In this document: positions 39,830 to 49,995 of the stretch, piece after piece
Position numbering within the stretch: the first letter of the stretch is position 1
Layout of the letters: every line of letters begins with the position of its first letter
Assembly (NCBI GenBank): GCA_022478985.1
Contig: JAKSZP010005575.1
Span: 41,477 to 105,476 of the forward strand
Length of the DNA: 64,000 bases
From: Massospora cicadina
Taxonomy: Eukaryota; Entomophthoromycota; Entomophthoromycetes; Entomophthorales; Entomophthoraceae
Reading direction: 5' to 3'
The notes under the pieces: model-generated
The model's database searches: none
Told to the model about the DNA's origin: nothing
Seen by the model: the letters and a program-made list of their open reading frames with translations, nothing else
Made by a program: the position numbers and the translations under genes

Positions 39830-40878
39830 AGATTGGCTCGCCTAGTCACACCAAGCCCTTGGGACAAATTTGTTCCTCCCAAGAATCTCAACGCCCACCT
39901 CACTCAAACCCAAGTGGTACCCCGCTGCCCACTGGTGCTCCCCCAGAGCAACATGCATTTCACCCTTGGGTTGACTATGGGAAACTTTTCCCATACCATG
40001 ACCAAGCCATTACAAAATGGCTCAGGCGGTAATGTGTCCCTCCAGTTTTATTGACTTCAACTCCTATAAGGGGTACTTTGATCTTGGCTTCACATGTGAA
40101 GCTAATGCTGTCACAGCTGCAACTGTGCCCCTGGTTTTCCAGGGTACCCCTCTCCCCATAACTCGGATCTGGCTCCCAGCAGATACCACTTTGGTGGTCC
40201 AATTCTCAGGTTTGCCCACCCACCTTTTCCTGAAGAGCTCCACCAGGAGATGATGAAAGGTTTGGAAGCCTAAGGCTCCAACCCCATCCTGCAATTTGTG
40301 GTCCCAAATGGGGCCACACGCCTAGTTGAGCCTTGGACATACGCCACAATCAGCCCCATTTTAAGTAAAATTGCCCTGTCAATCCCCCCACACCATTATC
40401 TCCTCCGCCCCGACCATCCATTCTGGGCTCATGTCAAGGGCGGATGGATGATATATTTGATATGTTTGAGTTGGACCACTCAAAATGCAAATGCCCATCC
40501 CTAGCCACTTCTGACAACATTGTTTTCTTGAGCGCTGGTATCAATTCCTTTACACATTCCACACCACCTTTAGTATGGGGCGCGATCCTACCTCCCCCTC
40601 CCCCAAAGCCTGTTGCTGCAGCTGCATCTGCAGCCACCAAATGGCCTCCTTCACACCCCAGCTCCATGAACGCTCCATCCAATCAAACACAAGATTGGAC
40701 CTCACTATGATCCCATGCATCCTCCAATATACCAATTAAACCACAGGAATATGCTGACTCCCCAATTCAAGTCAACCAAAATTCTTAAGACTTATTGGCC
40801 AAATTTGACAAGTCCAGGAATAAAATTGAGAACAGCAATACACAAATTGAGCAGTTTGTGTATATTGACAATGGTGAG
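39830..40878 (+). pseudogene. ORF1-like gene of B (RRM-like fold plus CCHC), 5' part
   Basis: Fragments in order: a proline-rich N terminus; DYGKLFPYHDQAI; then SFIDFNSYKGYFDLGFTCEA, which resembles the RNP1 strand of an RRM; TTLVVQFSGLPTHL, which resembles the start of a second RRM; and a decayed zinc knuckle (CLS..LDHSKCKCP, first Cys changed). All blocks recur in G and J. Such proteins package LINE RNA. The frame shifts several times. Element A interrupts it within YIDNGEE at 40878. Confidence 0.6.
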
Positions 40879-41294
40879 TGTCAGTGCTACAGTTCTCTGG
40901 ACTGGCGCCAGGGTTTGCAGTGGCTCAAAGTTGGAAAATTGGAAATGAACACTGAAGAGGAATTGGAAAAATATAGGTTAGTTTACCAAATAATTTATTA
41001 AATCAAAATGCTTCAATATTTATAGGGTGCGTTGGGACTCAATGTCTTTGGGATCTTCAGAGCCTCATCCAATCAGGATCTTTACTAACCTTTTGGAAAG
41101 GCCTCCTCGAGGGTGTCCTCAATGGATATCATCGATCACCTGCAAGAGAAGGTGGAAAGCCCGCTCCACGTGACTCAGTACTAGGTAAGAATGATCTAGA
41201 AAAAGTTTTAACTTGGCTGGGTTCGATGACCAATTCAGCATGGCTGGATTCAGAAGATGGGAATTTGAGATGATCTTTATCTTGAATCCTGACA
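40879..41294 (-). repeat. Element A 3' LTR
   Basis: 416 bp, TGTCAG...CTGACA, matching 48870-49285. It is preceded on the minus strand by the purine run GAAGGGGGCCT. The pol reading frame enters it and stops near 41119, so the LTR start encodes the last part of the integrase tail. Confidence 0.9.
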
Positions 41295-44200
41295 AGGCCC
41301 CCTTCAAGATCCTGTCAGAGGGGGAGTACAGCTGGAGGAACTGACCATGCACTCGGTTTACAACAGTCCCTTGATTGATGTTGGCAATGGAGTACTCGGA
41401 CTTCACCTTGTGTATAACTTTGTAGGGGCCAGACCACAGTACGTCAAGCTTGTTCTGTCGGCCTCCAGGTCAATGATGATAAAAGAGAATGAGGTCACCT
41501 AGTAGAAATTCTGGTAAGGAGGGTCGTCTGAGATTCGATTGGGATGTCTCTCTTCCAGTGGTGATAACAATGCCTTGAGTGGCTTGGGCTTGGAGCTGGA
41601 CAATTTCATCAGCAAGGGCCCTAATATTTAAATTGGCGTTCTAAGGAGTGGAGGCTTCAAACAGGGGCTGGATGCTACTGGGTAGTCATGGGGCCCGCCC
41701 ATACAGGGCTTCGAATGGGGACATTTTGATAACACAGTGGTAGCTTACTTGGTATGCAAGCAGGGCGCTGGGCAAATAATGGTTCCAGCGGGCAAGATCT
41801 GAGGCGGCCAACTTTTGCAGGATGGAGAAAAGAGTTCCGTTAGCCCTTTCTACCACCCCATTAGTAGAAGGGTGGTAGGGAGCAGCGAAACTCTGGGTGG
41901 TTCCAAATAGCGAAGTTAATTCCTGTACTACCTGAGAGGTGAAGTTCAAACCATTGTCCAAGAGCAAGGTCTGGGGGCACCCATGCTGGGTGAAAATGGA
42001 GTGAACAAGGAACAAGGCGGTAGCCTTAGCTGTGGCTGCAGGAACTGAGATTGACTCGACCCACTTAGTCAGAAGGTCTATGGCAAGAATGATATACTTG
42101 TGACCATGTAGACCAGTGGGGAGGGGACCCACCACATTGATACTAATGACATTGAAGGGCTTGGTTGGCACAACGAAGGAGTGCTGATATTGAGGGTTGG
42201 CCCATTCTTGGGATTGCCAGGTCATACAGGCTCCCAGAACCTCTTGGATGGTTTTGACCATTTGGTCCCAGTAGCAGCGTGACTTCAGCCACTCATAGGT
42301 CTTCTTGACCGCACCATGCCCAAAAGTGGTGTGGCCTTCCAGGATGACATCAGTGCGAGAGGAGGGTCAGATGTAGGGAAGTCACTTCTTGTTGACTCTC
42401 TTGTAGAGTAACCCATCCTTGACCTGGGTGTCTTGAGTCATCCGGCAGAGTTTGGCTTGAACCTGGGGAAATTCCAGCTCCCAACGTTCAGGCTGCCCTA
42501 TTAAGTCATAGAGCTGATCCTCCTCCGGGGTCAGGACTGCTAATACTGGCATCCTGGAGAGTCCATCAGCGTTCTGGTGAATAGCACTGGCGCGATGGAT
42601 GATGGTGAAGTCGTATCTTTGTAGTCGTAGGGCCCACACAGTCAGCCGTCCATCCAGGTCTTTCATTTGTTGCAGCCGTCAAAGGGAAGAATGGTCAGTA
42701 AAGATAGTAAAATGGGTACCGTAGAGGTAGGGCCAAAATGCTTGGTGGCTATAAGAACGGCTAGGCATTTTCTCTCAGTGACGCTGTAGTTTTGCTCAGC
42801 CTTGCTTAAAGTCTTGCTAAAATAAGCTATGGGATGGTCAACCTGGTTCTCATCATGCTGAGCCAGGATAGCCCCCACAGTGACGTCACTAGCATCTGTG
42901 AACAGCAAGAAAGGCTTATCAAAACGGGGATGAACTAGAACAGGTTTAGTACATAAAGCCGTACATAGAGCGTTGAAGGCCTGTTTCTGATCAGGTTGCC
43001 ATTTGAATGGAACGTTTTTTTAGAAGGTAGAACAATGGCTCAGCAAGGTTGACAAACCATGGGATGAACTGATGGTAATAGCCCACCATCTCTAGGAAGA
43101 CTTGAATATCTCATAGGCTTTGGGGGCATGACATCTTTTCGATGCATTGCCCTTATTGGGGATAGGTTGAATGCCACGTTTGGAGACCTTATGGCCTAGG
43201 AACTCTAGCTCAGGCTGGAAGAAGGAGCACTTCGAGAGCTTGAGCTTGATGGAGGCCTTCTGGAGACACTTGAAGACTTCCTTAAGGTGGTCAACATGTA
43301 TGTTAAAAGTTCGCGAAAAAATGGTGATGTCGTCCAGGTAGACCAGGACACAGGAGAGCTTCAGGTCCCCAAGGATCCCATCCATGGCGCGCTGGAACGT
43401 GGCCGGGGCGTTTCAGAGGCCTTGGGGCATCCGGGTAGGCTCAAACAGCCCTTCGTGGGTGATTAGTGCACACTTGGCTCGGTCTTCAGGAGCGAGCTCA
43501 ACCTGCCAATACCCGCTGGCGAGGTCCATGGCTGAGAAGTACTGGGAACCTGCAAGCAGTTGGAGCGAATTGTCAATATGGGGCAGAGGATAGCTGTCCT
43601 TCTTGGTGATGGAGTTGAGTCATTGATAATCCATCACCACCTGGTGCTTGCCATCCTTCTTTCAGACCAGCAAAAGCAGGGAGGACCAAGAGCCCCGCGT
43701 TGAGCAGCTGTTTGAATTCTACCATGACCTGGGCCTCTTCAACCTTGCTCTTGCGGTAAGGCCAGGAACGAAATGGGGGGGGCATCCCCAGTTTCTACAT
43801 GGTGGAGGACTCCGTTAATCCTTCCAAAATTGTAAGTCAAAGTGGAGAATAGATCTGAGTATTCCTCCAGGAGCTCCTGAACCTTAAGTCGCTGTTCATC
43901 AGAGAGGTCCTTTCCTATGTTAGCGTTGACCAAATTAACTGAGGATGGCGACTCCAAGCTAAGGTCTCTCAATTCCCCAAAGCTTCAGATGTCAGCAACA
44001 GCCCCTATTGGTAACAGGCAAATGTAAGCGGCAGGTTGGTTAGGTCCTATAACTTTTGGTTTGTCAGTCAGGTTGGCTAGCAACACTGATATCAATCTGG
44101 CATACGCTGGATCAAGGATTCTGGGGCAGATCAGCACTTCTTTGGGAGATGGGTTATCCAGACCTCAGACCTCCAGTAATTACCCCAAGGGAATGTTGAT

Positions 44201-44860
44201 GTGGACCTGAGTGTCGACAACAACCTGGGATTTTGGGGGCATGGTAGTCGCCCGGGGCAAGTAAATGGCATCCCCTCAGATCCATCCACAGCAGGAGGGG
44301 GCAGCTGGACTCAAGAGCCCCGGACGTAGTACTTGAGCCAATTGATTCGTCCTTTGGTCTCCAGTTGGAAGGCTCAGGCCTTAACATCCGCCCTAGAGTC
44401 ATGGGCAGTTTCAAAAACCAGAGGGACTCAGTGTCCTAGAAGGGAGAGAAAACCACTGTCGTAGTGGATAACAACTGAATAGTCTTGAAGAAACTGGGTT
44501 CCAAGGAGTAGATCATAGTTGGTATTGTCCAAAGCGATGGCAGTTGTATCCAAAGCGAGCTTCCCAAACCAAATCAATAGAGAGGAATAGGCCCCTATGG
44601 ATCGGGTGCACTGAGGGCCAGCCATACCATACTCCATGTAGTGCGGCATGTCAGGGGCGACCTTGATGCGTTTCATCAGCTTGGAAGAGATAACGTTCAC
44701 AGGGGAGCCACTGTTGACTATGGCATTAACCGGAAATCTTGTGGACCCAGACGGCGACTTGGGTGGCCAAACTTCCAAACTGAGGCGGCAATGTAAGGAA
44801 CATAGGAGAATCATCAGAAGAAGAGTAAGCAGTATCAATGTCTTTATTGTCATTAGATAC
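41119..44860 (-). pseudogene. Element A pol (protease, RT, RNase H, integrase), nearly intact
   Basis: Protease at about 44740-44430 has AIVNSGSPVNVISSKLM (catalytic D of DSG changed to N, codon 44713-44715) and later NYDLLLGTQFL. RT at about 43790-43090 includes LVYLDDITIFSRTF with the catalytic YLDD intact. RNase H (42908-42390) shows LFTDASDVTVGAILAQ, then QNADGLSRMP at the connection. The integrase core (42261-41686) has INVVGPLP, where the first catalytic D is now N (42136-42138), LLLDNG with the second D intact, and STNGVVERANG with the Glu intact. GPY/F-like residues near 41430-41340 end in the LTR. Only a few stops and frameshifts are present. Confidence 0.82.
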
Positions 44861-45511
44861 CACAGCTACTTCTTCGGGGTTAACAGCTTCTGGTTTGTGT
44901 GTAGGGATTACTTGAGGCTGGACAGGGGTGTCAGCATGGAGCGCCTCGTCCTTCATGCTGACTGCCCTTTTCCCGCCTCCTCAGATAGACGTTTCCAACA
45001 AGTTTTGGCGCTGTACCTAAAGCCATTGCAATAGGTGCACCGCGGATGGGGGTTTTCTGGTTCTCGACTACATGGACCCTAGGTTGGTTAGAGGGGCCAG
45101 CGGGCGCAGCCTTAGAGTTCAGGATCATGTCAGGGATCTCGTTGAGGGCCTCCTTGATCTCCCTGATACAAGTGAACCCATTATTTTGCCCGATCATGTG
45201 CATCTGGACCTCAGGATAGGACCCCAGGGTGGAGATGACGGCGGTAATGGCGTCGTCCAGAGTGATATGGCTTGTCATAACCAAGGTTGAGCCTGAGCGT
45301 AGACTTGGTTGGCAAACTCCATAGGGTTTTCTCCTTTGTTAAGTAGAATGCCTATGAACGCTTGCTTTTGGTTGGCCAAGGTTTGGTTAATGATGAGCTC
45401 TTGGATCAGGGCAGTGCGGACTTGTTCCCAGGTGTTACACTCCTTCAGATGGGGAGTCATAATTTCCCGGGCGGTGCTGTCTAGGCATGAGTGGATGTGC
45501 TTCACCTTTTG

Positions 45512-47394
45512 CAATTTATTTGAGGTACGCCGACCAGGGGACAGACAGTACCAAACACAACACTCAAAATGACCAAACAAAACTACTAACCAGGTGGGAA
45601 GCAGAAACTGCTAACCCACCATGGCAGAGGGTGAGGAGGGGTCGGGGTTGGTTTTCAGAAAGACCCACCTCGATCAAGGGGTGTTGTTTACAGTACCAGA
45701 TCAGAGCAGAGAGCCAGGGCGTTGGGGCATCCGCATAGTGGGGGTTGAGGTCAGCGTAGTAGGAGTTTTCCTCTTCCACATCAAGATAATGACAGGAAAG
45801 TGTTTCAACAAATACTGCGAGGAGAACTTCAGCTTCTTTGCGGGCTTCAGGTAGTTAGTGAAAAGGGAGATACTGTGGCGGGTAATTTTAGCTGAGGGGT
45901 TAGATGAAGCAATTGTTGCGACATTCATAACAGCAACTTCAGCATCATCGAATAGTTTTGAGATGTCACTGCAGGGAGATTCAAGGAAGTCGGGGGAGAA
46001 GAAGAGGGTGGGCAGGCATGCTGGAGCTGAGCCAATGACTGGGCCACCGCGGTGCGTAGTTTTGGGCAATGAGGAGAGGCCACCGCAGCTAAGGCGAGCT
46101 GGTGATCACTTTGGAAGGGGGCTGTATTGGGCAGAGGAGCAAAATGGCGAGGAGTAGGGGTTTCATCAAAGTCAGGAAGGAAAATTCTGCCCAACCATAA
46201 TCGCCTTGGCAGAGAGGTTGACCTGTATGCTTACTAATGAGGACATTACCTGATTTGTCAGGTTCAGCCAATAGATCCCAGGATTTTGGTTCACTGGAAT
46301 AGTGGCATTCAAATTTGGGTGGGTGGGATTGGGCGAATGGGCAGCTTCTTGGGTGCCAATGGTGGTCCAAGAATTGCTCTGATTGGCTGGGGTAGATTTA
46401 GGTGGGAGAGTGAGGCTGGAGGTTTTGGGGGGGCTGATTTTCCATGTGGGCCTACTGAATGAGATTGGAGGGTGTGAGGGGGCAGCAAAGCACCCCATAT
46501 TGAACCTCCAGAAGGAGGCTCAGAAGCCTCAGCAGCGAACTTGGCCTGAGGGCATGCTCTTTTTGCATGGTCGAGGCCAAAGCAGAGGGAACGAATCTGC
46601 CTACCATCATCGACCCAAGCCCAAAAGAAATGATCAGGCGCTGCAGCCACACTAGCGCGGGGTGGGATTTGTTGGGCTATGGTAGGGTGGTGTGGTATGA
46701 TGGTGGCTGTTGCCCGAGGAGCAGAAAAGTGCTCTGAACCAGATGGAATGGCAAAGATGAGGTTGGGCTGAGTGCCATAAGCCATGATCCCCGTGACCAA
46801 CTGGTCATACAAAACCTGGTGTGGAAGGTGGGATGGAAATTTGCAAAGGATACCACCAGCGTGGTGTCTGAAGGGAGGCGGGTACAGGTTGTGGGAATGA
46901 GGGTTTGATTATAAATTAGAGGAGTTTGTACTGCCGCTTCAGCGTCCTCCTCAGATTGGAACCCAACGTCAAAGTAGCCCTTAAAAGGGCGGAAGTCTAT
47001 AAAGCCAGCTGGCGCAAAGGCTGCAGTGGCTAGCTCAATAATTGCCTTATCAGCATATGGGAACAAACGCCCATAGTCCACTCTGAGGCAATAGCGAATG
47101 GCAGAGCAAGAGAGGGCGAGAGGATGGGGGCGAGAAGGGTGGACGCGCGCCAGGTGGAGCGCTAAGTCCTGTGGGGGGACAAAACGGTTGGAAGCAGTGG
47201 GCGGGCTGTTTGACCCGTTGAAACGTGCTTGCCCGCGGGGTGGAAAATGCTAGGTGGGGGTGCACTGCTGCCCCACACTGGGGTGGCAGGCGGCGGAGCC
47301 AAGGACATCAAAGAATAGGTTTGGGCAGACGGCTGTGGATAAATAAAACTTTAAATTTAAAATCGCTCAAAAGTGACTTCGAGCATTAAGAAAA
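45512..47394 (-). mobile_element. Element G: ORF1-only non-LTR element in the gag of A
   Basis: 1,883 bp flanked by a perfect 19-base duplication GGATGTGCTTCACCTTTTG (45493-45511 and 47395-47413). Such a long, exact duplication and the lack of LTRs indicate target-primed insertion. On the minus strand it starts TTTTCTTAATGC and ends GGTCGGCGTACCTCAAATAA. It carries one ORF1-like gene and no endonuclease or RT, so it needs enzymes in trans. It could be a naturally short non-autonomous family or an internally deleted LINE. Its 3' end resembles the SINE tail. Confidence 0.8.
45700..47265 (-). pseudogene. ORF1-like gene of G (RRM-like fold plus CCHC)
   Basis: The best-preserved member of this ORF1 family. 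It has a proline-rich N terminus (47265-47050), then DYGRLFPYADKAI and FIDFRPFKGYFDVGFQSEED, resembling an RRM RNP1 strand and helix. TTLVVSFANF resembles a second RRM start. After a frameshift near 46810 comes a knuckle-like SLCFGLDHAKRACPQ near 46560-46520. A serine/proline-rich C terminus extends to about 45700. Related blocks occur in B and J. I expect an RNA-binding ORF1p role from the fold, not from a tested homologue. Confidence 0.6.
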
Positions 47395-48869
47395 GGATGT
47401 GCTTCACCTTTTGTCAGTCAGTGGCCTCCTCCATAGAACTCTTGTAGGCATACAAGAAAAAGGCGATGCTCTCCCATCCGGGGGTGAACTTCTCTTTGAA
47501 GCTAGGGTTAAAATTAGCGACAATAGGAGTAGAGAGGGTGTTAACGCCTGGGATAGGCGTCAGCTCCAAGATCTCTGTTTCTGCATATTCTCAAGGAGCC
47601 CGTTGATCTAGCTGCATCCGCAAGCCTTCTAAGTCTTCTTGGATGTATTCCCAAATTTGACTGAGGGTGGAAGCAGACGCTTTGCTGGCAACCTGCTCCT
47701 TTAAGGATTGAATTTCGGCGTTCTGCAGTTATAGCTGGTTTTCAATGGTGGCCAACTGGGTTTTGAACCCATGACACATTGTCTCTAGCCAGGAAATGCA
47801 AGCGTCGGTGAGCCTCATGAAAGTGCTGAGGATATTAATCTCATCCAATAGTGCTTTGATGGAGACCCTGGGGTCAAGAGGAGCACCATCCGTTCGGAGC
47901 TTGCATCCCAAGGCCACCTTTTGGATCTGGTCCCGCAGGGCGGCCAGAGCGGTTATTATATCCTTTTGCCAGGGGTCTTCAGGTTCACCCAAGGTCGGGG
48001 GGGCTGGAAGGCCCTTGTGTCCACGCGGTCCCTCAGGTCCTGCTGGCCCCTGACGCCCTTCAGGACCTTCTGACCCCCTAGGCCCTTCTGGCCCAGCAGC
48101 CACGGGGGAGTAGTCACGAGAGGCCAGCTCTTGGTAGCACTGCTGTAGGGATTGTAGTAATTCCTCAGCTTGTTGTAAGCGCTGGGCCCATGTCACCTCA
48201 AACCGCTGAGCATTTTGGCGAAATTGCTCCTCAAGGTAGCTGGAGATGCCACTATCTAATACCACCAATTGATTGCAGATATCATTGACTAATCTTCAAT
48301 TATCGAGTATAGCTTCATAATTGTCATGCATGAAGGAGGAGGCAGTGCCTTAGGAGTTGATAATACATGAATGTAAATTTTGGGTGAGCCCTAGGTGTTG
48401 AGAGACCTCCTGATGGTGTAATTCTACTAACTGGAGGAGGTGATGAATTGTGGGATGGACGAAATTATAAAGGTAGCAATTGGGCCCCAAGGTAAGTTCT
48501 CCAGCAGGTAATACGGCCATTGAGTATAGGTCCCACATTGTGGATGGCACGGCGGAGGCGCAGGAGCAGCTGGAGCAGACGCCCTCAGCGTAGATGCTGA
48601 GGACTAGTTGTTGGACGACATTGTGGGTGTTTTTGAGCTGAAGTTGATATTAGTCCCCATCAGGGGAGGGCAGCAAGAATTTGAAGGTGGCGCGGAACTC
48701 TAGCCTTTCCAGCTGCGAGGGCAGAATTGCATATCGTGAAGAACTAACCCAGCGAGTAACGCTCCTCAATTGACTAGTCATTTGGTCGTCAGGGTTGCTG
48801 TTGGTTTCCATTTGTTGTGATCAACGTTTTCACTGGGTCAGCTCAGAGCCCCCTGTAGTGAGCACCACT

Positions 48870-49285
48870 TGTCAGCGCTACAGTTCTCTGGACTGGCACC
48901 AGGGTTCGCGGTGGCTCAAAGCTGGAAAATTGGAAATGAGCACCGAAGAGGAAACGGAAAAGTATAGGTTAGTTTAACAAATATATTATTAAATCAAAAC
49001 GCTTCAATATTTATAAGGTGCATTGGGACTCGATGCCTTTGGGATCTTCAGAGCCTCATCCAATCAGGATCTTTACTAACCTTCTGGAAAGGCCTCCTCG
49101 AGGGTATCCTCAATGAATATCATTGCTCACCTGACTGAGAAGGTGGAAAGCCCGCTCCACGTGACTCAGTACTAGGTAAGAATGATCCAGAAAAAGTTTT
49201 AACTTGGCTGGGTTTAACAACCAATTTGGCATGGCCATATTTGGAAGATGGGAATTTGAGACAATCTTTATCTTGAATCCTGACA
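48870..49285 (-). repeat. Element A 5' LTR
   Basis: 416 bp, the partner of 40879-41294. Immediately inside, on the minus strand, are two spacer bases and TGGTGCTCACTACAGGGG, the primer-binding site. Confidence 0.9.
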
Positions 49286-49860
49286 GTGAGGAACTACCCC
49301 TCACTTATACGCCCCCCAGAAAAACGCTGGAACGTTCTGCAGCGACCACCAGCTGGCTGTCAAAGCAATGACCAAACCAGATTGTCACCCTTTCCACAAA
49401 GTTGCCCCCAAATCAGTAGCAATGTTTGCAGGAGGAATCCCTCCTCCTAATATTCCCTCCAAAGCCAATAAGGTACAAAAAGACATGCTGATCAAAGACC
49501 ACAAAAAAGCCAATGACGACATCCAGCACATGGCAGAGGTAGCGCAGAATCCCAAATGAAAGATTGCCCTCACCAATATCACCACATTCAAAAAGCTACC
49601 CAATGCACGCATATAAGCTGAACTAACTTTAACAAATTACATTGGAACCCTTATATATAGTGGATGTCTTAATATCACACAAATTTTTTGGAAATAAAGC
49701 TCCACATCCAGCTGACGCCCTGACGCCCCTGCTCTTCGCCGTAGCCTGTGCCATGCTTTGGAATGAAGATGTTATCAAGGATGAGCCCCCTGACCCCCCT
49801 CCCCTTCCACCATGGAGAGATAAGCGGTTTCTATTGTCCCATCTGGCTGGTTGAGTTTGC
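49286..49860 (+). pseudogene. ORF1-like gene of B, 3' part
   Basis: Continues the frame broken at 40878. Open fragments at 49368-49559 and 49642-49854 are lysine- and proline-rich and lack a recognisable domain. Nothing here resembles an endonuclease or reverse transcriptase. The GTGAG at 49286-49290 is the second copy of A's target-site duplication. Confidence 0.45.
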
Positions 49861-49995
49861 GTTATGTGTGTGTGTCATCCCCAAGCAATTTTGGGCGGTT
49901 CATTAATTTTATTTTATGAGAATTTATTTTAGTTTTAAGTTTTGGTAACTTCCATCTCCTGGTTGGCTTACCTCGGTTAATTAAAATAGAAAGAC

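Larger units (their letters stand above)
44930..48811 (-). pseudogene. Element A gag, with coiled coil, collagen-like repeat and zinc knuckle; split by G
   Basis: ATG at 48811 begins METNSNPDDQM, about 40 bases past the primer-binding site. The region 48268-47729 is open. It has a glutamine/glutamate-rich predicted coiled coil (48235-48115), then nine or so Gly-X-Y triplets (48094-48008) such as GPEGPRGSEGPEG, then another helical region. The frame is interrupted by G (45512-47394) and continues with VKHIHSCLDSTAREIM and a capsid-like stretch to 45275. The CCHC knuckle near 45045-45000 reads CTYCNGFRYSAKTC, with the His changed to Tyr. One or two stops lie within. Confidence 0.75.
40879..49285 (-). 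mobile_element. Element A: best-preserved Ty3 retrotransposon, inserted in B
   Basis: 8,407 bp including the later insertion G. It is flanked by GTGAG (40874-40878 and 49286-49290). The two LTRs are 416 bp each, begin TGTCAG and end CTGACA. Minus-strand order: 5' LTR (48870-49285), primer-binding site TGGTGCTCACTACAGGGG, gag with a collagen-like stretch, protease, RT, RNase H, integrase, GPY/F module running into the 3' LTR, and polypurine tract GAAGGGGG. The LTRs differ at roughly one base in ten over their first 120 bases by eye, mostly transitions. Long open frames survive, but the protease and integrase active sites are mutated. Confidence 0.9.
39626..49995 (+). mobile_element. Element B: RRM/zinc-knuckle ORF1 retroelement, split by element A
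   Basis: Own sequence is about 39626-40878 and 49286-49995. It carries an ORF1-type gene related to those in G and J and ends with GGTTGGCTTACCTCGGTTAA plus an A-rich tail, similar to the tails of G and the SINE. Imperfect repeats ATAGATAAAAATTT (39606-39619) and ATAGATAATAATTT (49996-50009) are the likely target-site duplication. These lie in AT-rich sequence, so the outer limits are tentative. No reverse transcriptase is visible. Confidence 0.5.

Noticed and set aside
41119..41406. An envelope gene downstream of integrase in A
   Set aside because: The frame is the GPY/F tail of integrase entering the LTR. No signal peptide, membrane segment or room for an envelope gene exists.
45621..46157. 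Plus-strand ORFs over element G
   Set aside because: They are shadows of the minus-strand ORF1, which has homologues in B and J.
47796..48053. Plus-strand ORF rich in Gly, Pro and Arg
   Set aside because: It is the antisense shadow of the collagen-like part of A's gag on the minus strand.
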